Shown piece by piece: positions 24,656-32,698 of a stretch of 64,000 nt of DNA. The stretch is from an uncultured Bacteroidales bacterium (lineage in GTDB: Bacteria; Bacteroidota; Bacteroidia; Bacteroidales; P3). The notes beneath the pieces were generated by a model. That model saw only the letters and a program-made list of their open reading frames with translations. It ran no database searches and was not told where the DNA came from. Made by a program: the position numbers and the translations under genes. The stretch lies in assembly GCA_900317285.1 (NCBI GenBank), contig ONGA01000001.1, positions 1 to 64,000 on the forward strand, read 5' to 3'. Each line of letters starts with the position of its first letter. The first letter of the stretch is position 1.

Positions 24656-25414
24656 TTATTTCTTTGTGCAGACCACCTGGTCTTTGAATTTGAGGCTTAT
24701 CTTGGAATAGGTGTCCCATCCGGCGCGCGGCATGCCCTTGCGGTAGAAGGCAAGGAGGTTGTCGAACTTGCTGTCGAGGTCGTCGGGCGAACCGAGTTCG
24801 ATGACATGGTCGCCGATTTTGGGAACCATCATGAGGTCGCCGTTGCGGAGAACATAAATCTGGTCGATGAGGGCGAGGAACTCGTCGTGGCTGTCGAGCC
24901 ATGCGGCGAGGGTGACCAGCGACTGCATCTGCGAGTTGAGGCTGTCGACGCGAAGAGGCTCGGTGAAATCACCACCTGCGACGAGAACATTGCAGTCGCC
25001 GCGCGGAGAGACCGGGAACACCGCCCCTGCAGCGTCGAAATAGTACTCGCGGGGGCCATAGAAGAGACGCGCTATGGGACGGCGCTGCTCAGCGCGTACC
25101 ACGACTTTGCCGCTGACAGAAAGCGAAGCGGAGACATTGTCAAGATAAGGCACATGCGCCGCTGCCGCTGCCACACGGTCGCAGTCGACCGACTTGACAA
25201 GGCGCTGGAGGAGGTTGGGATAGCCAGCCAGGATGCTGTCAACCACCACCTGGCTGCCCACCAACTCAGGGGTATGCCCGTAGCGTATGGAGACTTCGAC
25301 CCCCTGCACCTGGGACCGCGAGCGCGAGATGTTGGCGACAATGACCAGCAGGGCAAGCAGGACGGCTCCGGCGAGGATGAACAGTATCTTGACTGAACGC
25401 TTGAGGGGTTTCAT
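24656..25414 (-). CDS. ftsQ: cell division protein FtsQ
   Basis: The 252-residue protein has a basic N-terminus (MKPLKRSVK), one membrane span ILFILAGAVLLALLVIVAN (about residues 9-27) and a periplasmic part with a FtsQ/POTRA-like layout: VEVSIRY at the first strand, PYLDNVSASLSVSGKVVVRAEQRRPIARL, then YYFDAAGAVFPVSP and a second beta domain. FtsQ bridges cytoplasmic and periplasmic division proteins. Identity rests on synteny (murC-ftsQ-ftsA) plus topology, since FtsQ is poorly conserved. Its start overlaps the murC stop by 4 nt, so the two are translationally coupled. Confidence 0.88.
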   Translation of the reverse strand: MKPLKRSVKILFILAGAVLLALLVIVANISRSRSQVQGVEVSIRYGHTPELVGSQVVVDSILAGYPNLLQRLVKSVDCDRVAAAAAHVPYLDNVSASLSVSGKVVVRAEQRRPIARLFYGPREYYFDAAGAVFPVSPRGDCNVLVAGGDFTEPLRVDSLNSQMQSLVTLAAWLDSHDEFLALIDQIYVLRNGDLMMVPKIGDHVIELGSPDDLDSKFDNLLAFYRKGMPRAGWDTYSKISLKFKDQVVCTKK

Positions 25415-26841
25415 AACATTTGTTCTCTAAGGGTGTTTTCCAAACGTGGCACAAGGCGGTCAATATCTCCGGCTCCGAGAGTCAGCACCACATCCGGACA
25501 TAGGGCGGGAACCAGCTCGAGAACCTGGTCGGGGGTGCAGAGATACTTCGACATGGAGTCGATTTTGCGGAGGACCATGGAGGAGGTGACGCCGAGGATG
25601 GGTTTCTCGCGGGCAGGATAGATGGGGAGCATGACAATCTCGTCGAGCGTGCCGAGCACACGGGCGAAATCGTCGGCGAGGTCGCGCGTGCGGGTGTAGA
25701 GATGAGGCTGGAAGATGCCCACGACGCGCTTGCCGGGATAGAGGTAGCGCACAGACTCGATGGTGCGACCGATCTCCTCGGGATGGTGGGCATAATCATC
25801 GATATAGACGAGATTCTTCTCACGGATGCGGTAGTCGAAGCGGCGACGCACACCTGAGAAGGTCTTCAGTCCATGACGCAGTTGGAACTGGTCGAGACCG
25901 CAGCCCAAGGCGACAGCCGAAGCGGCGACGGCATTCTCGACATTGACCAGCGGAGCACCGTCGAGCTCGAGGTCGAAGAGGACGCCGTCGGGAGTGCGGA
26001 GGTCGAAGAAGATGTTGCCGTTATAGTTGCGGACATTGATGGCATAATAGTCGGCCTCGATGCCACGGGCGGTATAGGTATGGATATTGGGATTGGTTAA
26101 ATGGGCCGAATGAGCCGAATGGGCATCATCGTCGTGATGGTCGTGATGATGTTCATGACCATATTCGACAAAAGGCTCGCCGTCGAGGGTGCGGAAGATA
26201 TTCTCCTTGAGGATGAGAGCACCGTCGGAGTCAACCTGGTTGGCAAACTGGAGGTAAGCCTCAAGCATGTGCTCATGAGTGCCATAGATGTCGAGGTGGT
26301 CGGGGTCGGTGGCGGTGATGACGGCAATATGGGGATGGAGTTGGAGGAAGGAGCGGTCGTACTCGTCGGCTTCGACAACGACGTATTCACTGTCGGGATT
26401 GACAAGGAGGTTGCTGTTAAAATTCTTGCTGATACCGCCAAGGAAGGCGCTGCACCCGCAAGGGGCGCCGTTGAGGAGGTGCGCGATGAGGGTGGTGGTG
26501 GTCGTCTTGCCGTGGCTACCGGCGACTGCAATACATTTCTTGCCGTGTGTCAGTTCACCAAGCATTTGCGAACGCTTCTCCATACGGAGACCGCGAGCGA
26601 CACACGCCTGGAACTCGCGCGTATCGGCAGGGACAGCGGGTGTGTAAACCACCAGGTCAACATCGGCAGGAATGAGGTCGGGGTTGTCCTCGTAATGGAT
26701 GGCGATGCCCTCTGCCTCAAGTTCAGCCGTCAAAGGACTAGGAGTGCGGTCGTAACCTGCCACACGGTCGCCACGACGGTGGAAGAAGCGCGCCAAGGCG
26801 CTCATGCCAATACCTCCTATGCCTAAAAAGTAGTAGTTCAT
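25411..26841 (-). CDS. murC: UDP-N-acetylmuramate--L-alanine ligase
   Basis: Beginning at ATG 26841 (MNYYFLGIGGIGMSALARFF), the 476-residue protein is MurC, which adds L-alanine to UDP-MurNAc. The ATP loop is AVAGSHGKTTTTTLIAHLL (about 102-120); EADEYDRSFLQLHP and VRRRFDYR are family-typical, and IDDYAHHPEEIGRTIESVR is the C-terminal ligase signature. An ATG at 26880 would overlap murG and adds thirteen residues before the Rossmann start, so it is not favoured. An unusual insertion at about 224-250 is rich in His and Asp (GHEHHHDHHDDD) and ends in AHSAHSAHLTNP, encoded by a 9-bp array. It is the only departure from the normal family. Confidence 0.96.
   Translation of the reverse strand: MNYYFLGIGGIGMSALARFFHRRGDRVAGYDRTPSPLTAELEAEGIAIHYEDNPDLIPADVDLVVYTPAVPADTREFQACVARGLRMEKRSQMLGELTHGKKCIAVAGSHGKTTTTTLIAHLLNGAPCGCSAFLGGISKNFNSNLLVNPDSEYVVVEADEYDRSFLQLHPHIAVITATDPDHLDIYGTHEHMLEAYLQFANQVDSDGALILKENIFRTLDGEPFVEYGHEHHHDHHDDDAHSAHSAHLTNPNIHTYTARGIEADYYAINVRNYNGNIFFDLRTPDGVLFDLELDGAPLVNVENAVAASAVALGCGLDQFQLRHGLKTFSGVRRRFDYRIREKNLVYIDDYAHHPEEIGRTIESVRYLYPGKRVVGIFQPHLYTRTRDLADDFARVLGTLDEIVMLPIYPAREKPILGVTSSMVLRKIDSMSKYLCTPDQVLELVPALCPDVVLTLGAGDIDRLVPRLENTLREQML
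26091..26126. repeat. 9-bp array inside murC
   Basis: GATTGGTTA, AATGGGCCG, AATGAGCCG, AATGGGCAT are consecutive 9-mers; the minus-strand translation gives AHSAHSAHLTNP at the end of the His-rich insertion of MurC. Confidence 0.75.
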
Positions 26842-26866
26842 TTCTTTTCTTGGGTTTCCTATATCT

Positions 26867-28054
26867 CTAGTTTTTGCCAATCAGGTCAAGCTTTTCGAGG
26901 TCGCTCAATTCTTTTGGGGTGGAGGCAGCCTTGGGTTTGACAACAAGCGAGGCTATCTGGTCGACAATCTTGTCGGCTGCATGACGCACCGCCATGCGGC
27001 TGATAGCGACGCTCATCTTCTGCCGACGCTCGGGAGAGTCGAAAAGCTCCTTGACCGTGGACAGACCCTGGCTGTTGCAGTCGGCATCCTTGACCATCAC
27101 GGCAGCACCGCGATCGACAAGGGCGAGTGCATTCTTGGTCTGATGATCCTCAGCGACATTGGGAGAAGGAATCAGCACTACCGGCTTGCCCACAAGACAG
27201 AGCTCGCTGATGGCAATAGCGCCAGCACGCGACACCACGATATCGGCGGCGGCATACGCCATATCCATACGGCTGATGAACTGGTGCACCTTGACCCACT
27301 CGGAAGCCTGGGCACGTTCTACGGCAGCCACAGCTTCGTCATACATCCAACGACCCGTCTGCCAGAGAATCTGGATACGGTTCTCGCGGAAGAAATGGAG
27401 GTGATTGAGCACCATCTCGTTGATGCTGCGTGCGCCGAGACTGCCTCCCACAGAGAGCAACACCCGACCATCGGGACGCAGGCCAAAATGCTCGCGACCT
27501 TCGGCCGTGCTGACGTTCATCTGCTCAATATCGGCACGCACAGGATTGCCTGTAAAGACAATCTTCTCGCGCGGGAAGAAGCGGTCCATTCCCTCGTAGG
27601 CGACACATATCTTGCAGGCTTTACGGGCGAGAATTTTGTTGGTAAGACCAGCATAGGAGTTCTGCTCCTGCAAAAGAGTCTTGTAGCCCATGGCGGCAGC
27701 GGCCTTGAGAGTAGGCTCGCTGGCGAAACCGCCCACACCCACAACAATGTCGGGAGCGAAATCCCTGATAACAGCCTTCACCATCTGGCGGCTCTTGAGG
27801 ATGCGGAAGGGAAGCTGGAGATTCTTGACGATATTGGCCGGGGTGAGCTTGCGTTGCAGACCTGCGATGGGCAAACCTACAATCTTGTAGCCTGCCGCAG
27901 GCACTTTCTCCATCTCCATGCGTCCTTCGGCACCTACAAAGAGAATCTCAACGTCGCTCCAACGAGCCTTGACGGCATTGGCAATTGCCACTGCGGGGAA
28001 TATGTGTCCGCCGCTGCCTCCACCACTGATGATTATTTTCATATTGCTTGACAA
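26867..28054 (-). CDS. murG: UDP-GlcNAc--lipid I N-acetylglucosaminyltransferase MurG
   Basis: The 395-residue protein carries the GT28 MurG motifs: MKIIISGGGSGGHIFPAVAI (diphosphate loop), DIVVGVGGFASEPTLKAAAA, and KTLLQEQNSYAGLTNKILA. The UDP-GlcNAc site is VLLSVGGSLGARSINEM and DIVVSRAGAIAISELCLVGK, with the final VLIPSPNVAEDHQTKNA. It makes lipid II at the cytoplasmic face of the membrane. ATG at 28054 or 28042 are both possible. It sits 10 nt after ftsW and 25 nt before murC. Confidence 0.97.
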   Translation of the reverse strand: MSSNMKIIISGGGSGGHIFPAVAIANAVKARWSDVEILFVGAEGRMEMEKVPAAGYKIVGLPIAGLQRKLTPANIVKNLQLPFRILKSRQMVKAVIRDFAPDIVVGVGGFASEPTLKAAAAMGYKTLLQEQNSYAGLTNKILARKACKICVAYEGMDRFFPREKIVFTGNPVRADIEQMNVSTAEGREHFGLRPDGRVLLSVGGSLGARSINEMVLNHLHFFRENRIQILWQTGRWMYDEAVAAVERAQASEWVKVHQFISRMDMAYAAADIVVSRAGAIAISELCLVGKPVVLIPSPNVAEDHQTKNALALVDRGAAVMVKDADCNSQGLSTVKELFDSPERRQKMSVAISRMAVRHAADKIVDQIASLVVKPKAASTPKELSDLEKLDLIGKN

Positions 28055-28064
28055 TTTTGATTGC

Positions 28065-29282
28065 TTAACTGTTTAAAGGTTCCAAAGCCGGATTGGCAGG
28101 CTCTTCAGTTGCCTCTGCCTCGGGAACGGGAGCATCCTCTTCTTTATAGACATCGGCGGCCACCGACTGGATAACCCCCAGACCGCAGCCAAGGAAGAGA
28201 TAGGCGGTACCACCATAGCTTATGAATGGCAACGTCTGTCCAGTGACAGGCAGCACACCCACCGCCACACACATGTTTGCCAGTGCCTGGAGATAAATCA
28301 TGGTACCGAAACCCGCTACGGTGAGGGCTCCGAAACGGCCCTTACACTTCCACGAGAGGCGTATACACCGGAAATAGAACACGCTATAGAGTACAAATAC
28401 CAGCAAACCGCCGATCATGCCTGTCTCCTCGATAATGATGGCATAGATGAAGTCGTTGTGTGCCTGTGTCATGAGGCGGGCATGAACAGTGTTGCCGGGG
28501 CCCTTTCCCACAAGACCGCCACGGGCGATAGCCATTCGGGCCATATTCTCCTGTGAGAGTTCATCGGGATCGGGATTTATCCAGGAATAGATGCGGTGGC
28601 CCCACGTGGAGGAACGTTCGAGAAGCTGTTCCTGACGAGGTTCGTCTTGTCCTGCATACTGGCTTTTCTCATACTTCATATAAGTAATCCCCAGTCCAAT
28701 GCCCACCAGCAGCAATCCGCCCAACATGAGACGCCACCACCAACGGCGGTTGACACCTCCGAAGAGCATCATCAGGTAGCAGGAGAGGAATATCAGGGCA
28801 GCCGTGGAAAAATTCTCGGGCAACACAAGGACAACCACCAAAAGGATATAGATGAGCAACGAGAGAAATGACCCAAGGTCTGCCACCTGTTCTTTCTTGA
28901 GTGCAATGACACGTGCCACAAAAAGGACAAGCATCACCTTGGCGACTTCTGAGGGCTGGAACTGTCCAACGACAGGCATCCTCACCCATCGTCCTCCCAT
29001 CATCAGCACCACCGCCAGCATCACCACCGAAATCCAGAATCCCAGCAATGCAAAACGGGAGAAATAGCGATAGTTCACATGAGAAGCGGCAATAACCACA
29101 CCCCAGGTGGCGACCACGATGAGAAGATGCTTGAGAAAGAACCCTGCGGGCGATCCGCCCCCCGCCATGGAATAGGCGAAGAGTCCGATGGAACTGTACA
29201 CTTCCACCAACGACACAATGCTGAGCAGCATAAACACCACCCAGATTGTACGGTCGCCACGGAACACCTTGGATATCTTCAT
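28065..29282 (-). CDS. ftsW: SEDS-family lipid II polymerase FtsW
   Basis: The 405-residue membrane protein has about ten hydrophobic segments and SEDS signatures: GRWVRMPVVGQFQPSEVAKV, VLVLPENFSTAALIFLSCYL, GKGPGNTVHARLMTQAHNDF, IIIEETGMIGGLLV and TGQTLPFISYGGTAYLF. FtsW polymerises glycan strands at the septum with its partner FtsI. It ends with a charged tail of about 25 residues. Only 3 nt separate it from the upstream MurD-like reading frame; murG follows 10 nt later. Confidence 0.95.
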   Translation of the reverse strand: MKISKVFRGDRTIWVVFMLLSIVSLVEVYSSIGLFAYSMAGGGSPAGFFLKHLLIVVATWGVVIAASHVNYRYFSRFALLGFWISVVMLAVVLMMGGRWVRMPVVGQFQPSEVAKVMLVLFVARVIALKKEQVADLGSFLSLLIYILLVVVLVLPENFSTAALIFLSCYLMMLFGGVNRRWWWRLMLGGLLLVGIGLGITYMKYEKSQYAGQDEPRQEQLLERSSTWGHRIYSWINPDPDELSQENMARMAIARGGLVGKGPGNTVHARLMTQAHNDFIYAIIIEETGMIGGLLVFVLYSVFYFRCIRLSWKCKGRFGALTVAGFGTMIYLQALANMCVAVGVLPVTGQTLPFISYGGTAYLFLGCGLGVIQSVAADVYKEEDAPVPEAEATEEPANPALEPLNS

Positions 29283-29285
29283 AAT

Positions 29286-29825
29286 TTATAATTCGTTTAC
29301 TTCATGACGGAACAATTCGCCCTCGTCGCTGACGGGGACACCATTGTCGCAAGCAGGGGAATAGAGTACTTTCACGTCGTCGGCCTCATAAAGACAAGCT
29401 TTCTGCAATGCCGCCGCCATGGTAGGACACGCCTCGATGACAGGGATAACGCCACCGAAGGCCTTTCGGAGCCGCTCGCTGTCGCCACCCAGGATAAGGA
29501 GCATGCGCACCTTGCGCAACGCCGGGGGTACCAGACGGCTGTAGTCGGCATCCTCCACTGGAGCATCGGCAATCCATATCAGACCACCCTGGATACTCTC
29601 GAGGGCGTACCAAGTGGAATTGATGGAGCGGGAAGCAGCGTCGTTGATATACTCACGTCCGTAGACACGAGCCACAAATTCCATACGGTAACTCGTTTCC
29701 TCGAGCCGCTGGAAACAGGCTCGGAGAGATGCGTTGCGCATAGCCTTCAGGCGTTGGGTATCAATACCCGCCAACCCGGTGTGCACTCTGTCACGCCCCT
29801 GCTTTGCCAAAGTTTCAATAGTCAT
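29286..29825 (-). CDS. degenerate MurD C-terminal-domain protein, 179 aa
   Basis: This frame occupies the murD slot between mraY and ftsW but encodes only 179 residues; MurD is usually about 440-460. Its sequence aligns with the end of the central domain and all of domain 3 of MurD: GIDTQRLKAMRNASL, then YRMEFVARVYGREYINDAAS, NSTWYALESIQGGLIWIAD, VRMLLILGG and VLYSPACDNG. The Rossmann UDP-binding domain and the ATPase P-loop are absent. Usual domain-3 residues are also altered: NDSKATN became NDAASRS, GGxDKG became ADAPVED, SPACASFD became SPACDNGV. The frame is nevertheless intact and closely spaced with ftsW. It cannot be an active ligase alone; it is either decaying or has a structural or regulatory role, with MurD activity supplied elsewhere. 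Confidence 0.8.
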   Translation of the reverse strand: MTIETLAKQGRDRVHTGLAGIDTQRLKAMRNASLRACFQRLEETSYRMEFVARVYGREYINDAASRSINSTWYALESIQGGLIWIADAPVEDADYSRLVPPALRKVRMLLILGGDSERLRKAFGGVIPVIEACPTMAAALQKACLYEADDVKVLYSPACDNGVPVSDEGELFRHEVNEL

Positions 29826-29865
29826 ATCGTGTTATTGCTTAAATGTGTTAAAAAGTTAAGAAATT

Positions 29866-29935
29866 CCTCTTTTAATCTTTTCCTCCCTTAATCTTTTCCT
29901 CTTTTAATCTTTCCCTCTTTCAATCTTTTCGCCTT
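29866..29935. repeat. 16-bp tandem array between mraY and the murD remnant
   Basis: CCTCTTTTAATCTTTT, CCTCCCTTAATCTTTT, CCTCTTTTAATCTTT and CCCTCTTTCAATCTTTT follow each other and run up to the mraY stop codon. The same unit forms the array at 32634-32697. Confidence 0.88.
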
Positions 29936-31114
29936 TTATCTCAGTTTCAGTGTCGAGAGGGTGAAAATTGCCAGCAGAATGGCAATAATGATGAAACGCA
30001 GCACCACCTTCTCCTCTGCCACACCCTTCTTCTGGTAGTGGTGATGGAGGGGAGTCATGAGGAATGGACGCTTCTCGACCGGCACCATCTGGTCGGGGGG
30101 CAACTTGTGCTTGCGTCGGTAGAACTTGCAGTAGGAGGTCTGGATGATGACCGAGAGATTCTCGACCACATAGATGCCGCACAGCACCGGCAAGAGGAGC
30201 TCCTTCTTGATAAGCACTGCGAAAACGGCGATGATGCTTCCGATGGCGAGCGAGCCAGTGTCGCCCATGAAAATCTCGGCGGGATGTGCATTGAACCACA
30301 GGAAGCCCAGGGTGGCTCCCACAAAGGCGGTGCTGAACACAGCAAGCTCGCCGATATTGGGAAGATACATGATGTTGAGGTAAGTCGCCATCACAACGTT
30401 GCCGCTCACCCATGCCAGCAGTGCCAGTGCGCCACCGTTGACCGCTGCCACACCCGTGGCGATGCCGTCGATGCCGTCGGTGAGATTCGAGGCATTGCTG
30501 ATGGCGGTGACGATGAAAATGATGATGAGCACATAGACCACCCATATCAAATCGTGCGACCAGGAGCCCAGCCATGTGACCAGCCAGGCATAATCGAACT
30601 CGTTGTTTTTCACAAAGGGAATGGTAGTGGTGGTGGAGCCGCTGATGTCGGGATGATGGATGATGAGCAAACCCACCACAAGGCCCAGGAGCACCTGCCC
30701 CAGCACCTTGTATTTGCCGGGAAGACCCGCTTTGCCGCGGGTTTTCTTCAAGTAATCGTCGAGGAATCCCACCATACCCATCCACACCGTGGTGCCGAGC
30801 ATGATGAGCACATAGATGTTGTCGAGCTTGGCGAAAAGGAGCGTGGGAATGATGATTGCCGACAGGATGAGCAAGCCGCCCATGGTGGGAGTCTGGCTCT
30901 TACGGCTGGCGCCCTCGAGCCCTAATTCGGTGCGGACCTCATCCATCATGCCGAGACGGTTCTTCATCCAGCGGATGAAGCGCTTGCCGAGAAGCAGCAT
31001 AATCAGCAGCGAAGTCACCATGCTCGCCGCCGCGCGGACAGAGATATACTGGAAAGCACCCGCTCCCGGCACATCCATCGCCTTATCCAACCAATCGAAA
31101 AGATAGTATAACAT
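29936..31114 (-). CDS. mraY: phospho-N-acetylmuramoyl-pentapeptide transferase
   Basis: The 392-residue polytopic protein is MraY, which makes lipid I from UDP-MurNAc-pentapeptide and undecaprenyl phosphate. Family motifs are visible: KSQTPTMGGLLILSAIIIPT, MVGFLDDYLKKTRGKAGLPG, SNASNLTDGIDGIATGVAA (catalytic Asp pair), FMGDTGSLAIGSIIAV and MTPLHHHYQKKG. About ten membrane spans. It is slightly longer than E. coli MraY (360) because of a periplasmic loop, typical for Bacteroidetes. Located between murE and the murD remnant, with repeat arrays on both sides. Confidence 0.97.
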   Translation of the reverse strand: MLYYLFDWLDKAMDVPGAGAFQYISVRAAASMVTSLLIMLLLGKRFIRWMKNRLGMMDEVRTELGLEGASRKSQTPTMGGLLILSAIIIPTLLFAKLDNIYVLIMLGTTVWMGMVGFLDDYLKKTRGKAGLPGKYKVLGQVLLGLVVGLLIIHHPDISGSTTTTIPFVKNNEFDYAWLVTWLGSWSHDLIWVVYVLIIIFIVTAISNASNLTDGIDGIATGVAAVNGGALALLAWVSGNVVMATYLNIMYLPNIGELAVFSTAFVGATLGFLWFNAHPAEIFMGDTGSLAIGSIIAVFAVLIKKELLLPVLCGIYVVENLSVIIQTSYCKFYRRKHKLPPDQMVPVEKRPFLMTPLHHHYQKKGVAEEKVVLRFIIIAILLAIFTLSTLKLR

Positions 31115-31147
31115 AATTCTTATTATAAGATTAAAAGACGAATTTCT

Positions 31148-31196
31148 TAACTCATAACTCTTAACTCATAACTCTTAACTCTTAACTCTCAACTCT
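31148..31196. repeat. 7-bp array overlapping the murE stop codon
   Basis: Seven 7-mers in phase: TAACTCA, TAACTCT, TAACTCA, TAACTCT, TAACTCT, TAACTCT, CAACTCT. The last residues of MurE (about ELRVKS) and its TAA at 31177-31175 are written by the array. Confidence 0.88.
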
Positions 31197-32626
31197 CTCT
31201 CCACCTCCTCGACATCGTCGAAATGGCTTCGCACCCCGTTCACTTCCTGATACTTCTCGTGCCCTTTGCCGGCAATGAGGATAATGTCGCCTTCCCGGGC
31301 CATCATGCAGGCTGTGCGGATAGCCTGACGGCGGTCGGTGATGCGGACAGTGTGACAAAGCTGTTCCGGGGAGAGACCCGCCTCCATGTCGTCGAGGATG
31401 CTTTCGGGATTCTCGCTGCGGGGGTTGTCGGATGTGAGCACCAGCTTGTCGCTGCCCTTCGAGGCTATCTGTGCCATCTCGGGGCGTTTGGTCTTGTCGC
31501 GGTCGCCGCCGCATCCCACCACGGTGATGAGCTGCTGGTTCTTTCGGCGGATATCGTTGATGGTGCCTATCACGTTCTCGAGGGCGTCGGGAGTGTGGGC
31601 ATAGTCGACGATGGCGGTGATGCCCTTGCCGCTGACATACTGGAAACGGCCGGGAGCGGGCTCGAGGAGCGTCAGCAAACGCACCGCTTCCGCGGGCTCG
31701 ATACCCGACAACACGGCGGCACCGTAGATGGCCAGGAGGTTGTAGGCGTTGAAGCGCCCCACCAGGCGGCTCCACAATTCGTTGCCGTTGACATTCAGAT
31801 GCATCCCTTCGAAGCCTTCCTCCAACACCCTGCAATGGAAATCGCCCAGGTGGTTCAGGCCGTAGGTGTGCACCTCGGCGCGGGTGTTCTGCACCATCAC
31901 CCTGCCGTTCCTGTCGTCGACGTTGGTGAGAGCCCATGCCGACGGGGGGAGGGCGTCGAAGAAGCCCTTCTTGGCGGCGATGTAGTTGGCCATCGTCTTG
32001 TGGAAGTCGAGGTGGTCGTGGGTGATGTTGCTGAAAATGGCACCGGAGAATTCCAATCCCGCTATGCGCTGCTGCACCACGGAATGCGAGCTCACCTCCA
32101 TGAAACAGAACCCACATCCCGCCTGCACCATGCGGCCCAACAGCCCGTTGAGCTCGAGGGCGTCGGGAGTGGTGTGACCCGTGGGGATCTCCTCTTCGTC
32201 GATTTTGTTGACGATAGTGGAAATCAGGCCCACATGATTGCCCGCCAGGCGGAACATGCGATGCAGCAGGGTGACCGTGGTGGTCTTGCCGTTGGTGCCC
32301 GTGATGCCTACCAGCTTCAGCTGCCGCGAGGGATGACCGTAGTAGTTTGCCGCCGCTTCACCGAGGGCACGGTCGCTGTTGTCCACAACGACATAGGTGA
32401 CACCATCGGGAGCTCCCTCGGGGATGCGCTGGCAGAGAACGGCGACAGCCCCCGACGCCACCGCCCTCGCGATGAAGTCGTGACCGTCGACCTTCGTTCC
32501 CACCTGCGCCACGAAGAGGGTTCCGGCGGTGACTTTGCGGGAGTCGAACTGAAGGTCCTTCACTTCGACCTCTGCCGGGCCCTGCAGACGGCATTCTATT
32601 CCTTTTAATATATCTTTCAGTTTCAT
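31175..32626 (-). CDS. murE: UDP-MurNAc-L-Ala-D-Glu--meso-diaminopimelate ligase
   Basis: The 483-residue protein has the Mur ligase pattern: LQFDSRKVTAGTLFVAQVGT, P-loop VGITGTNGKTTTVTLLHRMF (about 107-126), HTTPDALELNGLL, FMEVSSHSV, NITHDHLDFHKTM, and the C-terminal IVDYAHTPDALENVI. TSDNPRSENPESILDDM contains the DNPR signature that selects meso-diaminopimelate, so the peptidoglycan should be mDAP-type. The stop codon and last few residues fall in a 7-bp tandem array, so the natural C-terminus may have been altered there. Confidence 0.97.
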   Translation of the reverse strand: MKLKDILKGIECRLQGPAEVEVKDLQFDSRKVTAGTLFVAQVGTKVDGHDFIARAVASGAVAVLCQRIPEGAPDGVTYVVVDNSDRALGEAAANYYGHPSRQLKLVGITGTNGKTTTVTLLHRMFRLAGNHVGLISTIVNKIDEEEIPTGHTTPDALELNGLLGRMVQAGCGFCFMEVSSHSVVQQRIAGLEFSGAIFSNITHDHLDFHKTMANYIAAKKGFFDALPPSAWALTNVDDRNGRVMVQNTRAEVHTYGLNHLGDFHCRVLEEGFEGMHLNVNGNELWSRLVGRFNAYNLLAIYGAAVLSGIEPAEAVRLLTLLEPAPGRFQYVSGKGITAIVDYAHTPDALENVIGTINDIRRKNQQLITVVGCGGDRDKTKRPEMAQIASKGSDKLVLTSDNPRSENPESILDDMEAGLSPEQLCHTVRITDRRQAIRTACMMAREGDIILIAGKGHEKYQEVNGVRSHFDDVEEVERELRVKS

Positions 32627-32633
32627 ACTTTTC

Positions 32634-32697
32634 CTCTTTTAATCTTTTCCTCTTTCAATCTTTTCCTCTTTCAATCTTTTCCTCTTTCAATCTTTCT
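32634..32697. repeat. 16-bp tandem array between murE and ftsI
   Basis: Four units, CCTCTTTTAATCTTTT then three of CCTCTTTCAATCTTTT (last base differs in the final copy), fill the gap between the murE start and the ftsI stop. Same unit as at 29866-29935. Confidence 0.9.
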
Positions 32698-32698
32698 C

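Noticed and set aside
26842-26880. Upstream start for murC
   Set aside because: It would overlap murG and adds thirteen residues before the conserved Rossmann start; the ATG at 26841 fits the family.
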